A stretch of 64,000 nt of DNA from Styela clava (GCF_964204865.1 NC_135254.1:7383001-7447000), one strand, 5' to 3'; positions 48,578-63,168 are shown, counted from the stretch's first letter. Numbers and translations are program-made. The notes: generated by a model not told the origin, from the letters alone.

Positions 48578-48826
48578 GCTGGGGTAGGGCACCGTGTTTA
48601 GATCTTGGGCCAAAATTTGTTATGAACAATGTTTACAGTGTTACAAAAGCAACAGTGGAAAACAATAAACCTCGTGCCAAAACTGAATTTAACCGTAATC
48701 TCAACAAATTCCTTGAGCTATTTTTAACTAAAACATCAAAATTTGGTTTCAGTTTGGTGATGGCAGCCAGATTAAATTACCCGAAATGGGCCGAATTTGG
48801 CCCGCGAGCCGTACTTTGCCCATGTC
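48578..48826 (+). mobile_element. hAT-like MITE, family B, nested in a SINE
   Basis: 249 bp from GCTGGGGTAGGGCACC to CTTTGCCCATGTC. Flanks TGGACTAG (48570-48577) and TGGGCTAG (48827-48834) match 7 of 8. Confidence 0.7.
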
Positions 48827-48894
48827 TGGGCTAGAGGATGTGGTTCGCCATTATTAGACTGTCTCGTCGATTTTTCTACTCCCTTGTGTGACTA

Positions 48895-49134
48895 TAAGCG
48901 TTAAGATACGCTTGCCATTGCACCTCTGATTACCCTACGTTCGCAAGTTCGAATAATGTGGTGTATAATTGCGAGAGGATTGCGTGACTCCTCGTCATAG
49001 TGATCGAGGTGATTCGCGTAGCCGAGATATCGTTACGGTTATGGGTTCTTCTATCGTCGAGTCCGTGCTTCTGAAACAAATATTTGGCTAACTAGTCCAT
49101 AGAACATAGGCTTGGTACGCCATATGATTAAGCC
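48895..49134 (+). mobile_element. tRNA-derived SINE, interrupted at 49134
   Basis: GCGTTAAGATACGCTTGCCA, box B-like GCAAGTTCGAATAAT, GCGAGAGGATTGCGTGACTC, CATATGATTAAGCC. The tail continues after the inserted element from 49615 (GATCAAGCCATTTCGTCGGC). Confidence 0.65.
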
Positions 49135-49614
49135 GGTTCCCGTACATTTGAACCCACGTACATTTGAACCCACGACAATTGCACCTGCATACATTGCATC
49201 TATGGAATTTTTTTGTTTTACGGATATTTGAACCCATACCCTAACCCAGGGGTGTGCAAAGTGCGGCCCGCGGGCCAAATGCGGCCCGCGAGAGAAAATT
49301 GTGCGGCCCGCAGAGAAGTGCCAATTTTGAATGATGTGCGGCCAGCTAAACTAGTTTTTAATTTAGTTTGATCTGGTTCCTTTTGCGTTGCTAATGATGA
49401 CGACATGAGAATAATAACAAAAGACACTATTTTGTGCCTGCAACTAATAGAAAGCGTATGTTAAATGAAGGTGCGGCCCGCGGTTTTACCCAGTTATTGA
49501 TATTTGGCCCGCCTGCGAAAAAGGTTGCACACCCCTGCCCTAACCCATGGGTTTTAGCACCCGCATATAGATTGAACCCGCGGATATACACATGGGTTCA
49601 AATGTACGGTCACC
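49135..49614 (+). mobile_element. ACATTTGAACCC-family transposon inserted in the SINE
   Basis: Inverted ends GGTTCCCGTACATTTGAACC and GGTTCAAATGTACGGTCACC. The flanking duplication GATTAAGCC / GATCAAGCC (49126-49134, 49615-49623) sits within SINE sequence. It is itself split by a hAT-like MITE at 49247-49537. Confidence 0.8.
49247..49537 (+). mobile_element. hAT-like MITE, family C, innermost of a three-level nest
   Basis: 291 bp from CAGGGGTGTGCAAAGTGCGG to AAAGGTTGCACACCCCTG, with the perfect duplication CCCTAACC (49239-49246, 49538-49545). The unoccupied site is present in the sister element at 9508-9695 (CACCCTAACCCATGGG). Confidence 0.9.
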
Positions 49615-49649
49615 GATCAAGCCATTTCGTCGGCTTTCCTCGTTAATGT

Positions 49650-50640
49650 GACATTGGGAGTTGTAGGTTATATTGTCAATGTGACTTGTATTTATTGGAG
49701 ACGAATTGTGCATATGGATCGTTTGGTTATTTTGTTGTTGATCTCCTTGTTAGCTGCGGGGAAGATTGCATACCCGTACTATTTCATGATCTTATATTTT
49801 AGCATCGCTCTATTGTTTATCGCACTGTTATCCATGAATTTTATTTTAATTTGTGACTCGGGCCATTAGCAATAAGACTTGACTTATGATTCATGATAGC
49901 AGTTACTTTACTTGGAACTCGAATTTAGAGTTACAAGACAAGGCGTGGTTCGCCATATGCTCATCCAGGCTCTTCGATTGTTGTCTCCCCGAGATAAATA
50001 TGGAAATTAGGAAGTCGTCGTGACACGCTTTTGTATATATATAAATATGACATGCAATAATTATGCGTACTTTCAAGGATTGAAGTAATTTCTAAAAATT
50101 CCTTGGCTTGGTACTTGAAAATTTCGAAACCGAAATTGTAAATATGGTCACCGATTTCCGCAGGTAGGCAGTCTCGAGTTGATATAAAACAAAGCGCATA
50201 TATAATACAAGCGAGGCAACGCTCAGACAATGGACGCCATCTTGTGCCTATTGTTCTCGATCATCCAACACGGCGCCTTATGGAAATTTCGCACACTACT
50301 ATTGAAACATACCCCTTTTTTTCACTAGTATTTTAGGTGGAGAAATTTCGAAGGTAGTTTTATAAAGGTGAATGTTGGGCGAACACGTTGAAATTTTAAT
50401 ATATTTCCAAAACCACATTTTTGGTATAATAAATGAGCTCTAAAAACAGGTATACATGCTAAGTTTGTGTTTTTTCGTTCCAAGCGCCATAATTGTTACT
50501 CGACAATGGCATACCCTATTATGTCACAGTGACAAAATGACTTTGACCACTTTGACCGACGTAAACAAGGTCAATTCATTTTCTCGTTCCAGGGACCGTT
50601 AATTTCGTCGATTTTAAAGTTAATTTTTTACGACTGTCAG
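49650..50640. other. Upstream region of the THAP transposase gene
   Basis: No other gene seen. It holds a TTGATATAAAACAAAG word at 50178 (also at 56139 and, imperfectly, 59174) and the left half of a 19-bp inverted repeat at 50230-50248. A promoter is presumed in 50250-50640, but no TATA box stands out. Confidence 0.35.
50230..50248 (+). repeat. Left arm of a 19-bp inverted repeat around the THAP9-like gene
   Basis: ATGGACGCCATCTTGTGCC, the exact complement of 56082-56100. A candidate terminal repeat of the transposon. The flanking 8 bp do not match, so this is not settled. Confidence 0.5.
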
Positions 50641-50647
50641 CGTGGAT

Positions 50648-53600
50648 ATGCCCTGCTGTTCAGCTCCAAATTGTGCCGGCAGACATGGGACAGGACAGCA
50701 AATGTTTAGATTCCCGTCAGATAGGAAACAACGTAGAAAATGGATCGTCAAGTGTCGGAGGGACAAATGGTCGCCATCTCGGCATGCTGCATTGTGTTCT
50801 GTAAGTAACTTTCTACCTTTTTGGGGTCACGATGAGATCTTTTTCCAATCATTTAACGACTTCAAATACTGATATGCCTGTAACTTACGCTATTACACAA
50901 ACCTAATAAATACATACATGCTCGGCGGTGTGGCGCATCGTGCTGAGCGTTAGGAATTCGCTCGCCACCGCACCTTCGATTACCCTGCATGGGTTCGAAT
51001 CCCATGTAGGGGTTATTATATGCGAGGAGATTGCGTGACCCATCGCCGTCGTAAGATGGTTCACGCAACAGCTGGTTACGTGAATAACTTAGTCTTGATA
51101 GCCTTTGCACAGATGGCAATTAGCCTTAGCTAATTTGCACAGTTGGTTTTTTCTTGCAGCTGGAAGAAAATGTTTATAAGTATTAATTACTAGTTCATCG
51201 GCTACACCATTCAATATCATCAATGTTTATAATTTTTTTCGTCTTCTTGAATGAAAGCCTATTCTAATTAGTTGATTATGTTTTTGATAGAGACATTTTG
51301 AAGATACAGAACTCGAAAACAACAGAAGAGATGGTAAAAAAAAATTAAAGTTTGGTGCTGTCCCTACCATTTTTGAGTTTTCTGGTTCGAGCTTGCTGCG
51401 AAAAAGACGTGTTTTGATAACTACAGAAAGGCACTCGGAGAAAGAAAACTTTCCAACTTCCATATGTATGTAGCATTGCATTTACCAAAAAACGTCGAAT
51501 CGTATCAAGTTTCGTGTGCATGCTCGTTTATATTTCTGTTTTGTGTGTTTTTCCTTGTGCCGCCGTGCTTGTTATTTATATGTGAAATTCGGTCATGAAA
51601 GTCATGTCTACGACATTCAATCTGGTATTAATTATATTTGTTGTATGTCTGCTTATATTAGGGTGGCCATACGTACTGCTTGTGTATGATTTGCCTTCCG
51701 TTTTTAATAAAGAATTTACGTCCTCCGAGGACGCTTAAAAATGCCAAAATGTCCTCCTTTTTCACGGGATTAAATATTTGAATTTATCTTATGATATAAT
51801 CAACAGTTTGTAATATGTCAAGTATCCATGCTTTGAGTCTGTTGTTAGTATACCCACTTAGTTCCCAATTTTAACGGCATTCTTGCAGACAATTGTACGA
51901 TAAGGAAAAAATAACCCGGTAATGTTGACGAAGATCAAAAAAACTGCCGAATACTCACGGTCACCATTTACGGTTTGGAAATATGGTCACCCTAGCTTAT
52001 ATGTACGTCTGTTATATATCCTCTTATATGTCTGCACTTATTTGTTTGTTTTCATTACTTGTTCGTTTGTTTGAAACGTGTATGTGTATATTTTATGTGT
52101 AATAAATAAAATATCACACGACATAGCCACTATCTGTTGATTTGTAATTTAAACTCTCATTATATATCATGGCATCTCAGTATGTGAACACAGCTATTGT
52201 CGGCCAGTTTCCCGTCAGGTTATTTCCGAGGTGCCAGAAGATGAGGCTTTATTAGCTGAAGGAAAAAGTACTACGGGGCCTGATTGTTCTACCTGCAGAG
52301 CACTATTGTCTGAAAACAGAAGACTAAAATTCCAAGTAAATATTACGTTTTTTTTTGCTTAATTGTCGAAATTCTGGTGCAACCTAAGTGATAACCATTA
52401 ACGTGTATTTTAGTCAATTTGAACTAACAACATAGTTATTGAGCTTGATTAAATCTTCTCGTTACTTGCATCTTAGATTTCACAACTACAAAAACAAGTG
52501 GAGAAACTGAAGGAAAATTTACATACATTTTTGAATCCTGACCAACTGGAATCACTGAAAAAGCCTCGTGGTAGCAGGGCAAATCAATGGACTGACGAAA
52601 CAATTCTTTCTGCCCTGCAAATTAGATGTGCGACAGGAATTTCTGGGTATGATAAAAAAAAAATAAGTTCAGTCTCTGCTGAGATTCTAAAAGTTGTTAA
52701 AAACCAATTATGCGTAATTAATTTCTGGGCATGCTCAAAAAAAATATATTTAAATTTTGCGTTTCCGGAAACATGATACATATATATATATACGTAATAC
52801 ATATAAACATTGCGGTAAACGTCACCTTGAATGCAAATGAACATGATATATTTATTTGTTTTTTTAAGGTACGAATATCTGCGCAAAATAGCGTTCCCCC
52901 TTCCAGCTTATCGAACGTTATGTTCACGGGTATTCAAATTGGATCTGAAAGCTGGGGTTCAATATTTGATATTGGATTGGATGAAGACAAAAATGGAAGG
53001 CTTGGATACTCGTGCTCATTTGTGTTCGGTAATGCTGGATGAGGTTCAGATATCCAGAGGAGTCGACTACGACATTGGCATTAAGGAGTTTGTTGGTTAT
53101 ATTAACCCTGAAGTTCTTGGTGGAAAACCTCTAGACACGTTTGCCTCACATGCGCTATGTTTCATGGTTAAGGGAATTTCTCTGAAGTGGAAGCAGCTTA
53201 TAGGTGGGGTGGAATACTCTTTGTTTTGCTCATTATTTTGTTGTTTTCTATCAAACATAGTAGGCTATTCCAATTTGCTGTGACTTCTCAGGTTATTTTT
53301 ACACCGGAACTTCTGTGAGCGGAAATGACCTATGGTGCTTAACCAAACAAATGATATTAGCTCTATCAGAACGTGGATTCACGGTGGTTTCTATTGTCAG
53401 CGACATGGGATCCAGCAATCAAGCAATGTGGAGAAGTGCGGGGATAGTTTCTAACAGGTTTGAATAATTTTAAGGATGTGATATCCGCGTATACATATAT
53501 CACGAAGAAGCCTATCCATTACAATTTACACCATATTAACTTCTCATTGCTTACTCTATTTTAGATTCGAAGTGAATTGGTCTGTGCCTCACCCTGCTTT

Positions 53601-55397
53601 CGAACATAGGAAACTTCATTTTATTGCCGACGTACCGCACCTTATAAAAAATTTACGAACAGCTTTTATGAATCATGACATTGAATTGCCAGCATCTGTC
53701 GTTACGAAATATAATCTTCCGACAAAAATGGTGAGTATCAAAAATGTGCTTGATAAAAATGCGCAGTAAGTGTATTATACCTATAGGCTAAATCTAAAAT
53801 TTATCTAACCACAGGTTCGATTCTGTTACGTTGAGAAAGTGGCAGATGAACAGAGAGAAAAAGAGATGAAACTTGCCCCAAAGCTCACGGAGAAGCATAT
53901 AAAACCTTCAAAATATCAAAAAATGAGAGTTGGTCTAGCGGCTCAGGTCTACCTGTATTTCAGTATATTTCTACCTATTTAAAAATATTGAAGTAACAGT
54001 ATAAAAGTCGTAATTTCACATTTTTGCTGAAATAAAATATTGTTAAATCATTTTTTTTCTTCATAAACCAATGAGTTAGAATTTTACATTAAACTCCATC
54101 TTTCATAGGTTATCAGTCATAGTACAGCATGCGCAATAAAAACGCTTGTGGAGAGTGGCGTACTGCCAAGAGATGCTTTGTCGACATCATTCTTCTGTTC
54201 ATTCTTCAACAAATGGTTCGATATTGTAAACGCCAGGTCCATTGATAATGCTCTGTTCCCTAACTCTCGAAAAAAGCTCGATCACCTTATCGAGGTCTGT
54301 TGTAAGTGACACATCATATATATTGTAAGTAAAATCGCATACTAAACGGGCACCAAATATTTTAGGTGATCGGCGTCGTACAGAATTTAGTATTTCCAGG
54401 AAACAAATCGAAGCCAATTCAATCCGGTATTAAGTTATCAACAACTTCGATAATCGGGCTTCATGCTGACATTGTGCTAGGCGGAAAAATGAATTTTTTA
54501 CTACCTGGAAAACTAACACAAGATGCTGTAGAGAATTTATTCTCTCAGGTTATTTTTTGTCTTATCTTTCAGTACAGCGATAGAATATATTAAATAAATC
54601 GTAATTGCATTTATATAGTCGTATGGTGATCTCTGAATGAAATGTTTTTAACATCACAGGTGCGAAGTAAGGGAAATTCGCATCCGAAGGCATGTCAATT
54701 CCGAAATGCAATAAAATTAATATCGGTTGGTCAGTTTCTCCACGTTCCCTCGAGTGGAAATTACGACACGGACGACTCAGAAAACTTGATAACATTTATA
54801 AAAGAACATAGCAATGCCTCATATTCTTTGACGAATGATGAGCCACAACCGAACATCGAAATCAATGAAGTGGACGCACTTATTGAATCTGCAGTCGTCT
54901 GCATGGACATTTGCGAGTCCAACGGGCTTTATTATATTTTAGGATGGGCTGTTTTTAAAGAACTTAAAAATATAGAAAAATGTGAAACGTGTGAAAAATC
55001 ATTTTGTAGGCAAGAATATACGATCAATATGAAGGATTGTCCCGAAGCCCTTTTAACACTTTTTAAATCATATAATAAAGACTTAATATCAACCGAAAAT
55101 TCGATGCACCTGATTCATCCATCACTGTCCCTGCTTAAATATTTTCAACAACTGGAATCTATTTTTCGGCTCAACATAAAAACTTTAAAATTGCAGCCTA
55201 ATCCAAAAGCATTATTAAAACAAAAAATCGAATGCTTAAGACGACCATTGTTCTCCAGTTGCCATAATTTAATTGAAAAAATTATAGATAGATACATTCT
55301 CTTGAGAATGCGAATTTATGCTAGGAGAGCAACCCAAAAAAGTATATGCCACCAATATGCTAGCAGAAGCGCTGCTCGCGCAACAAATATTAGGTAG
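50648..55397 (+). CDS. THAP9/P-element-like transposase, complete, 11 exons
   Basis: Exons: 50648-50800, 51291-51465, 52208-52335, 52477-52646, 52869-53203, 53292-53457, 53565-53730, 53815-53946, 54109-54294, 54366-54548, 54660-55397. Phases agree with no stop or frameshift, giving 843 residues (human THAP9 is about 900). The THAP zinc finger has Cys4, Cys9, Cys50, His53, Trp32 and AVPTIF at 74-79. A coiled coil (LQKQVEKLKENL) and a W..A..IR..TGISGY segment follow. The RNase H-like core has VMLDEVQI (Asp266), VSDMGSSNQ (Asp358), ADVPHLIKNLR and TQDAVENLFSQ (Glu593). These acidic residues are candidates for the catalytic triad by analogy with P transposase. A Cys cluster (CETCEKSFC) lies near the end. 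The exon 3 start is least certain. It could be an active element or a domesticated gene. AATAAA is at 55707. Confidence 0.9.
50921..51090 (+). mobile_element. tRNA-derived SINE head in THAP gene intron 1
   Basis: CTCGGCGGTGTGGCGCATCG (box A side), CATGGGTTCGAATCCCATG (box B), GCGAGGAGATTGCGTGACCC and GGTTCACGCAAC. This is the cleanest tRNA-like head in the window. The tail is missing. Confidence 0.8.
51659..51994. mobile_element. hAT-like MITE with perfect 8-bp target duplication in THAP gene intron 2
   Basis: 336 bp with ends TAGGGTGGCCATA and TATGGTCACCCTA (12 of 13 complementary), flanked by GCTTATAT on both sides (51651-51658, 51995-52002). Confidence 0.85.
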
Positions 55398-55706
55398 TCA
55401 AAGACCTGTATATATATTTTGATTCCATTTTGAAATTTTTTGATTGTTTTTAATTTATTCGATTTTGTTAGGTACTCTTCGATGTTCTACTTCATCAACG
55501 TTACGGTTATCATTAATTATATTACACGAATGCATTTATACTATTAAAATATATTTTCAGCTAAATTCCGTCGGCCACTTACATATTGTTCAAATATACA
55601 GTATATTTTTGTCCTAGTGAACTATGCGTGTTCGACTGTTTGTTCCATGCGCAAGAGTAGTTACGCGTGTTCGGATTTATAGCAAAATAATACATAATTT
55701 GATAAT

Positions 55707-55712
55707 AATAAA
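55707..55712 (+). terminator. Poly(A) signal AATAAA for the THAP9-like gene
   Basis: About 310 bases past the stop at 55397 and inside the 19-bp inverted repeat pair. Confidence 0.45.
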
Positions 55713-56081
55713 TCCCATTTTCACAAGGTATTTGAATTGTGTAGGGTTTTTATTTTAAATAAGGACTTGGATCTAATTACATAAAATCCATTGTTGCGTC
55801 AGAATACTTGCATTGTTAAGCGTCAAATCGGTATGTCGCAATAAAGATCTCCGAGGACCTGATCGAAAAATTGCACAACGTTGTCTCTGCGGCCAATTTT
55901 TTTGCAATAGATAGTGTTGTACTTCATATTTTATTACATATTTACATAGTTCATAGCTTGGCGTTGAAAATCCACCCTTCGGTTTCAGTCTTGCTCCACT
56001 AACAGCTGAGTTATTTGATTCGGTACAACAACACGACGAAAATTTCCCATAAGACTCCATTGTTTCGTGTTTTCCAAATAT

Positions 56082-56100
56082 GGCACAAGATGGCGTCCAT
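56082..56100 (-). repeat. Right arm of the 19-bp inverted repeat around the THAP9-like gene
   Basis: GGCACAAGATGGCGTCCAT, the exact complement of 50230-50248. A related GATGGCGTCCAT module lies at 59128, so the word also belongs to a dispersed repeat. Confidence 0.5.
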
Positions 56101-56109
56101 GGACCTGTT

Positions 56110-59100
56110 TAACATTAGGCAAGTTGGTTGCCGGCCCTTGATATAAAACAAAGTCCTTATATACCTAAGTTGCGCAACAATGGAAATTGGCCGCCATTTT
56201 CGATCAATATCGCCTGCGAGGTTACGGCGGTTCTGCGTGATCCGCGGCTAGGCTGGTGCCTTCTGCTATAGAATTAAAGGCTGTTCGACTCTAATTGCAG
56301 CGGGAATAGCAAAACAGTGCAACTATTGAAGCTATCATCAGATGCAGAGAAGGAGGAAATGGGAAAATAACTGTAGGCGACGTAAAGGCTGGAAATCTGG
56401 CCCAGGCAGTTCCTTGAGTGAGGTTAGTCAAACGAATGGCCTAATGTCAAACTAACACCAGGAAAGATAGGTGGTACACAGTTTTAGGATGATGTCATAT
56501 TTAATTATTTATGTCACGTTGCCGATTCGACTCATTTAAGTTAGCTCTGACCCCAGGAAAGTTGAGTTAAATTAGTAAGATTTTCTAAATGCTGGCTTCA
56601 GATGTCAGGTCAGCAGGTTAGGGAAACTGTTTTCAAATCTTCCTAAGTAATGCAAAGTCAGAACATTGCATTGAATGTATCAGATTTATTGTCACGATTG
56701 TTTAAAGCACTGCAGTAACAAAAATTTATAGTAATTAGCAGCAATATGAGTAGACAATTCGGAGCTTAGTGGAAATAATGAATTTCTGAACTGAATGCGT
56801 GTTTCGTTAAGTCACTGTCAATTATATTTTGTGTTAAAATGGGATGCTGAACGCTTGGTATTTCGAAAGTACGTTCATTGTGTAACCTACAACTCATTCC
56901 TTTTTCAGACTCACTTTTGAAGAATACCAATTTGAACCGAAGAGTACGGATAAATGGAAAAAATTAAAATAAAAGGGAATGACAATATTCGATGTGCCAA
57001 ATCCACCAAAAAATTCAAATCATCAAGAATTGTATCAACTAAAATATTGACTGAGATGAAGTTTCAAAAAATAACAATAGGCCTACAGTGAGTTGTGAAT
57101 GCCAAAGTAAACTCTAATTGCCAGTTTGAATGTCTCGTAAATCATTTCTTAAACGTTTTGGGTTTGATTGAAACAGCCGACTCCAGGACGAACCAGTTGT
57201 GTCAGAAACTTATAATGTTGGGTCATATAAAAAAGTACAAAAATGTGAAAATTGGGGGGGGGGGGGGGCATTTCCCTCTAATCGTTTTTGCGATATGAAA
57301 CAACATAACACTTTCATTATAACACGGGGGTGCTATTTTTTTGCGTTTTTAATCAGCCACTCGTATGTAGTCGCCATCGCTTGGCTGACATGGGCAGTTC
57401 AGAGCTCGTGATGACCTAAGATGAGGAAGGTCGGAATGAAATATGGGGCTAACCGTCACTTGGTACACATACTGCTGAAGTTTCAATTATTGTACCTTTT
57501 TCATTTCTTTGTTATTTAATTGTTAAAATTTTAATTGTTGATCAATCGAATAGCACTTCTTTTCTATGTCTTTCATATTAAGGTATTTACATGCTATTCT
57601 TGATCAATTGAATGGTCTTTTTCTCATGTCTTTGATAGTTGATATGAAGTATCATTTCTTTTTATTGGTTAATCAAATTATTTCCAAATTCTAGACTATT
57701 AGTTTGTTTGTAATGGTTTCATGAATCATACTGTAACACCAAAGATTTAAATAAAAATGTTCACTATTCCTATGATAATCATTGCTCGCTTTGATTTGTA
57801 GACACGATTCCCAAGATGTGAATTATTGAATTTTTCTATTGATTGATCCTCTTGTGTGAGTCAGAAACATTTTCAAAACCCGACCTGCTAAAACTTATTG
57901 ATAAGTACATTATAAGTATTAACATTCTTGGAGTGCAAGGTTGCAAAAATCCCAAACATATGTATAAAGTTCATGCAATTTTTAAACATTTTCAGATCAT
58001 GACAAACCTATGAATAGAATTCCTCTTGCCCTATCCAATGTGTTTCTGTGTAATGTGTATGTCCACTGGGTTGCACTTTATTTTATTTGTTATTCACGCT
58101 CAGACACATCCTCATCACATTAATTTTTTTGTCCCTGATCCACTTTGTGTTTATAGCCAATTTTTTTTTTTTTCTGATTATTATCGTCCGAACCCCATTG
58201 AATTCAGGTATCAGTCAGGTATAATTTTCCATCACATCCCCTCATTTTGTTCACAAATTTATTGTAAAAATATTATCTAAATAGTTCAAGTTTTGCCATT
58301 AGTCATCTCTCAGGGTTAAACTTAATATTGATCACTTCGAATAGATAGACTAGAATAGATATTCAAGAATGAAAAAATTCCAAATTGTTTTTTGCGTTTT
58401 TCTCAAAATTGTGGCTATGGCTATTTTATTGATGACTGTATTTTTTGGTTGACAAAATATTGAAATCTCTCTCTCTCATTGTACTGCCATTGGTAAGAAC
58501 GTTTACAACTCAGTTATGCAGCTGGAGCCTGGAGTGTCTAAAAAGGGGCGAATTTCTAATGTAACATTGACATCAATATTTAGCTACAGTCCCATTTGAC
58601 GTCGCCTTCACTGTCGAAAAATTTAGTTAGTTTTAGTCATTTAGGCCTGTTGTAGTGTGAAACTGTGTTTGTCTACTATCCTAATGGAAACATCATCACG
58701 GAGGTCTTGTCACGCCATCGGGACGCTTCGGTTGTCAGTAAATTCCGGACGCCAGACGTCAAATCCGGGACTGTCCCTGCCATTCCCGGGACGGTTGGTA
58801 GCCCTAGCATCAGCAGGTCTTGAATAGTTTAAGATTTTGCCTACTTTCCCGATTTTCCGTAGGCTATATGAGTGTGTGTTGACTTGCATTGCCTATATAT
58901 TTGTTTTAGTGTTACGAAAAACCGAAATAAACTTTACTTTACTAACCGTGCGTTGCGTCTATATTATGTTTGTTACCGAGCGTCGTGGGTTTTTAATGTA
59001 AATGCCCCGACATCCTATCGGATTTCTGCGCCCTCGGAATATAACTACTGATTTAAATCTGCCCCAATAGCCTTTTAAAACTACTAAAATTAGGCTTGTT

Positions 59101-59660
59101 TGCGTTACACTACTCGAGCCGAATGATCGAAAATGGCGTCCATATGACGCCATAATGGGACAAGTTAGTTGCACGGGGTTGATATAAAATAAGAGTAAAT
59201 TCTAGTTTGACCACAAGTGGGCACTCGAAGTGTTTTTTTCACGCGCAAGTCGGTCGAAGTTGCGCTTTGCTGCTTCAAACTTTTGTTGCTTTTCGGGTAG
59301 GATGATATTTACTTTTGTTTATTTTGGCATATTTACTTATTTTGGAGGTTCTGTAATACCAAAACTGAGGATCTAATTTAGTTTATTAACACGAACAGGG
59401 ACCTATGGGTCGTTTCATTTTTATGTAGTTGTGCATTTGTGTGAAAAAAACGCTTTTCTCATTATTTTTTTTTGTATAAAGTGGTACCGTAATCTATAAA
59501 GTAATACCGTAGCCTACTTACAGACTTATGTAGGTCAGGTAGATATCCATATTGGATTTTTTTGGTATGTAATGAACTATATTCTAGTGGCAGACTGGAG
59601 GTTATTTTTGTATTTAGACTACAGATTTAGTTCGTTCTTTTCATTTTGACATAATAAGTA
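56110..59660. other. Intergenic region upstream of PBX
   Basis: No coding region recognised. It holds a G13-type run at 57256-57268, a diverged MITE family A half at 57410-57480, CCCGGGAC-rich transposon-like ends at 58735-58805, and a GATGGCGTCCAT..TTGATATAAAATAAG repeat at 59128-59190. A PBX promoter and 5' non-coding exon may lie here. Confidence 0.35.
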
Positions 59661-59716
59661 ATTTTCAGGATTTTGGATCTAGCAAAATTAAATTGAAGGA
59701 AATTCTGTGGCTACAA

Positions 59717-62336
<2,620 letters not shown>

Positions 62337-62432
62337 GTAAGATGAAGTACAGATTGTCAGATGTTTGACAGGGAAATTTAGTTGCTTACTAAAGTTGCTT
62401 TAGTTGCAAATTGTCTGAGATACATTAATAAT

Positions 62433-62668
62433 GGGGCTCCTGAAGTATGCGAACCAAGATGGTGGACATCGGAATGTAATATGTGTACTAGGTTAGGGTT
62501 AGGCCATAATTTTAGGTACAAATACTACAAGAGGCACTTGGCTAGTCTTCGAACTCATAGTAGGACTAAAATAGGGAAAATTGGAATAAAATTATGGCCT
62601 AACTTTAACCTGTTACCCATGCTACGTTTCGATGTCCGCCATCTTGGTTCGCATACTTCAGGAGCACC
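62433..62668. mobile_element. Long-TIR MITE with 8-bp target duplication in PBX intron 3
   Basis: 236 bp. The ends GGGGCTCCTGAAGTATGCGA and (complement) GGTGCTCCTGAAGTATGCGA extend into about 80 bp of imperfect inverted repeat reaching AGTTAGGCCATAATTTTA. TTAATAAT flanks both sides (62425-62432, 62669-62676). Confidence 0.85.
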
Positions 62669-62787
62669 TTAATAATAATGTTCGTCAATTTTTGTCTCTT
62701 ATTTCTGTATGTAGCATGATTACAGTGATGTTTTAACAAGATCATGTTAATGTCTGAGAATAGCTGGATTATGGGATGTTCTTATGG

Positions 62788-63060
62788 CAGTGGTCCCCAA
62801 ACTTGATTGACCGGGGGCCAAAATTATAAGCGGAAGGATGCGGGCCAAGAGAGAAAGTGCCCGCAAGGGGCCCATACCCGTACCGGTACATATAAATAAC
62901 ATATCGATATATTTGAATTGTTACAATAATATAATGATGATCATGTAACAATTTTGTGGTATCTTGGAGGCAAAAAGAAAAAACATAAAGTGTCTAACTA
63001 TTTCACTTAAGTTCGGCGGGCCATATTAAATCGTTACAGGCCTTGATTTGGGAACCACTG
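62788..63060 (+). mobile_element. hAT-like MITE in PBX intron 3
   Basis: 273 bp from CAGTGGTCCCCAAACTTGA to TTGATTTGGGAACCACTG. Possible weak target duplication (TCTTATGG / GTTTATGA). Confidence 0.65.
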
Positions 63061-63168
63061 GTTTATGAGATGTTTTATTCTGTTTGAAATAGGCTCCACA
63101 CAAAATGTAATGGCAGATTGTATTTGGATGAATTGTATCATTGGAATCCACTTTCATATATCTTTATA

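Noticed and set aside
57256-57268. Poly-G run as a regulatory G-quadruplex
   Set aside because: A single homopolymer run with no further G-tracts; could also be a sequencing artefact.
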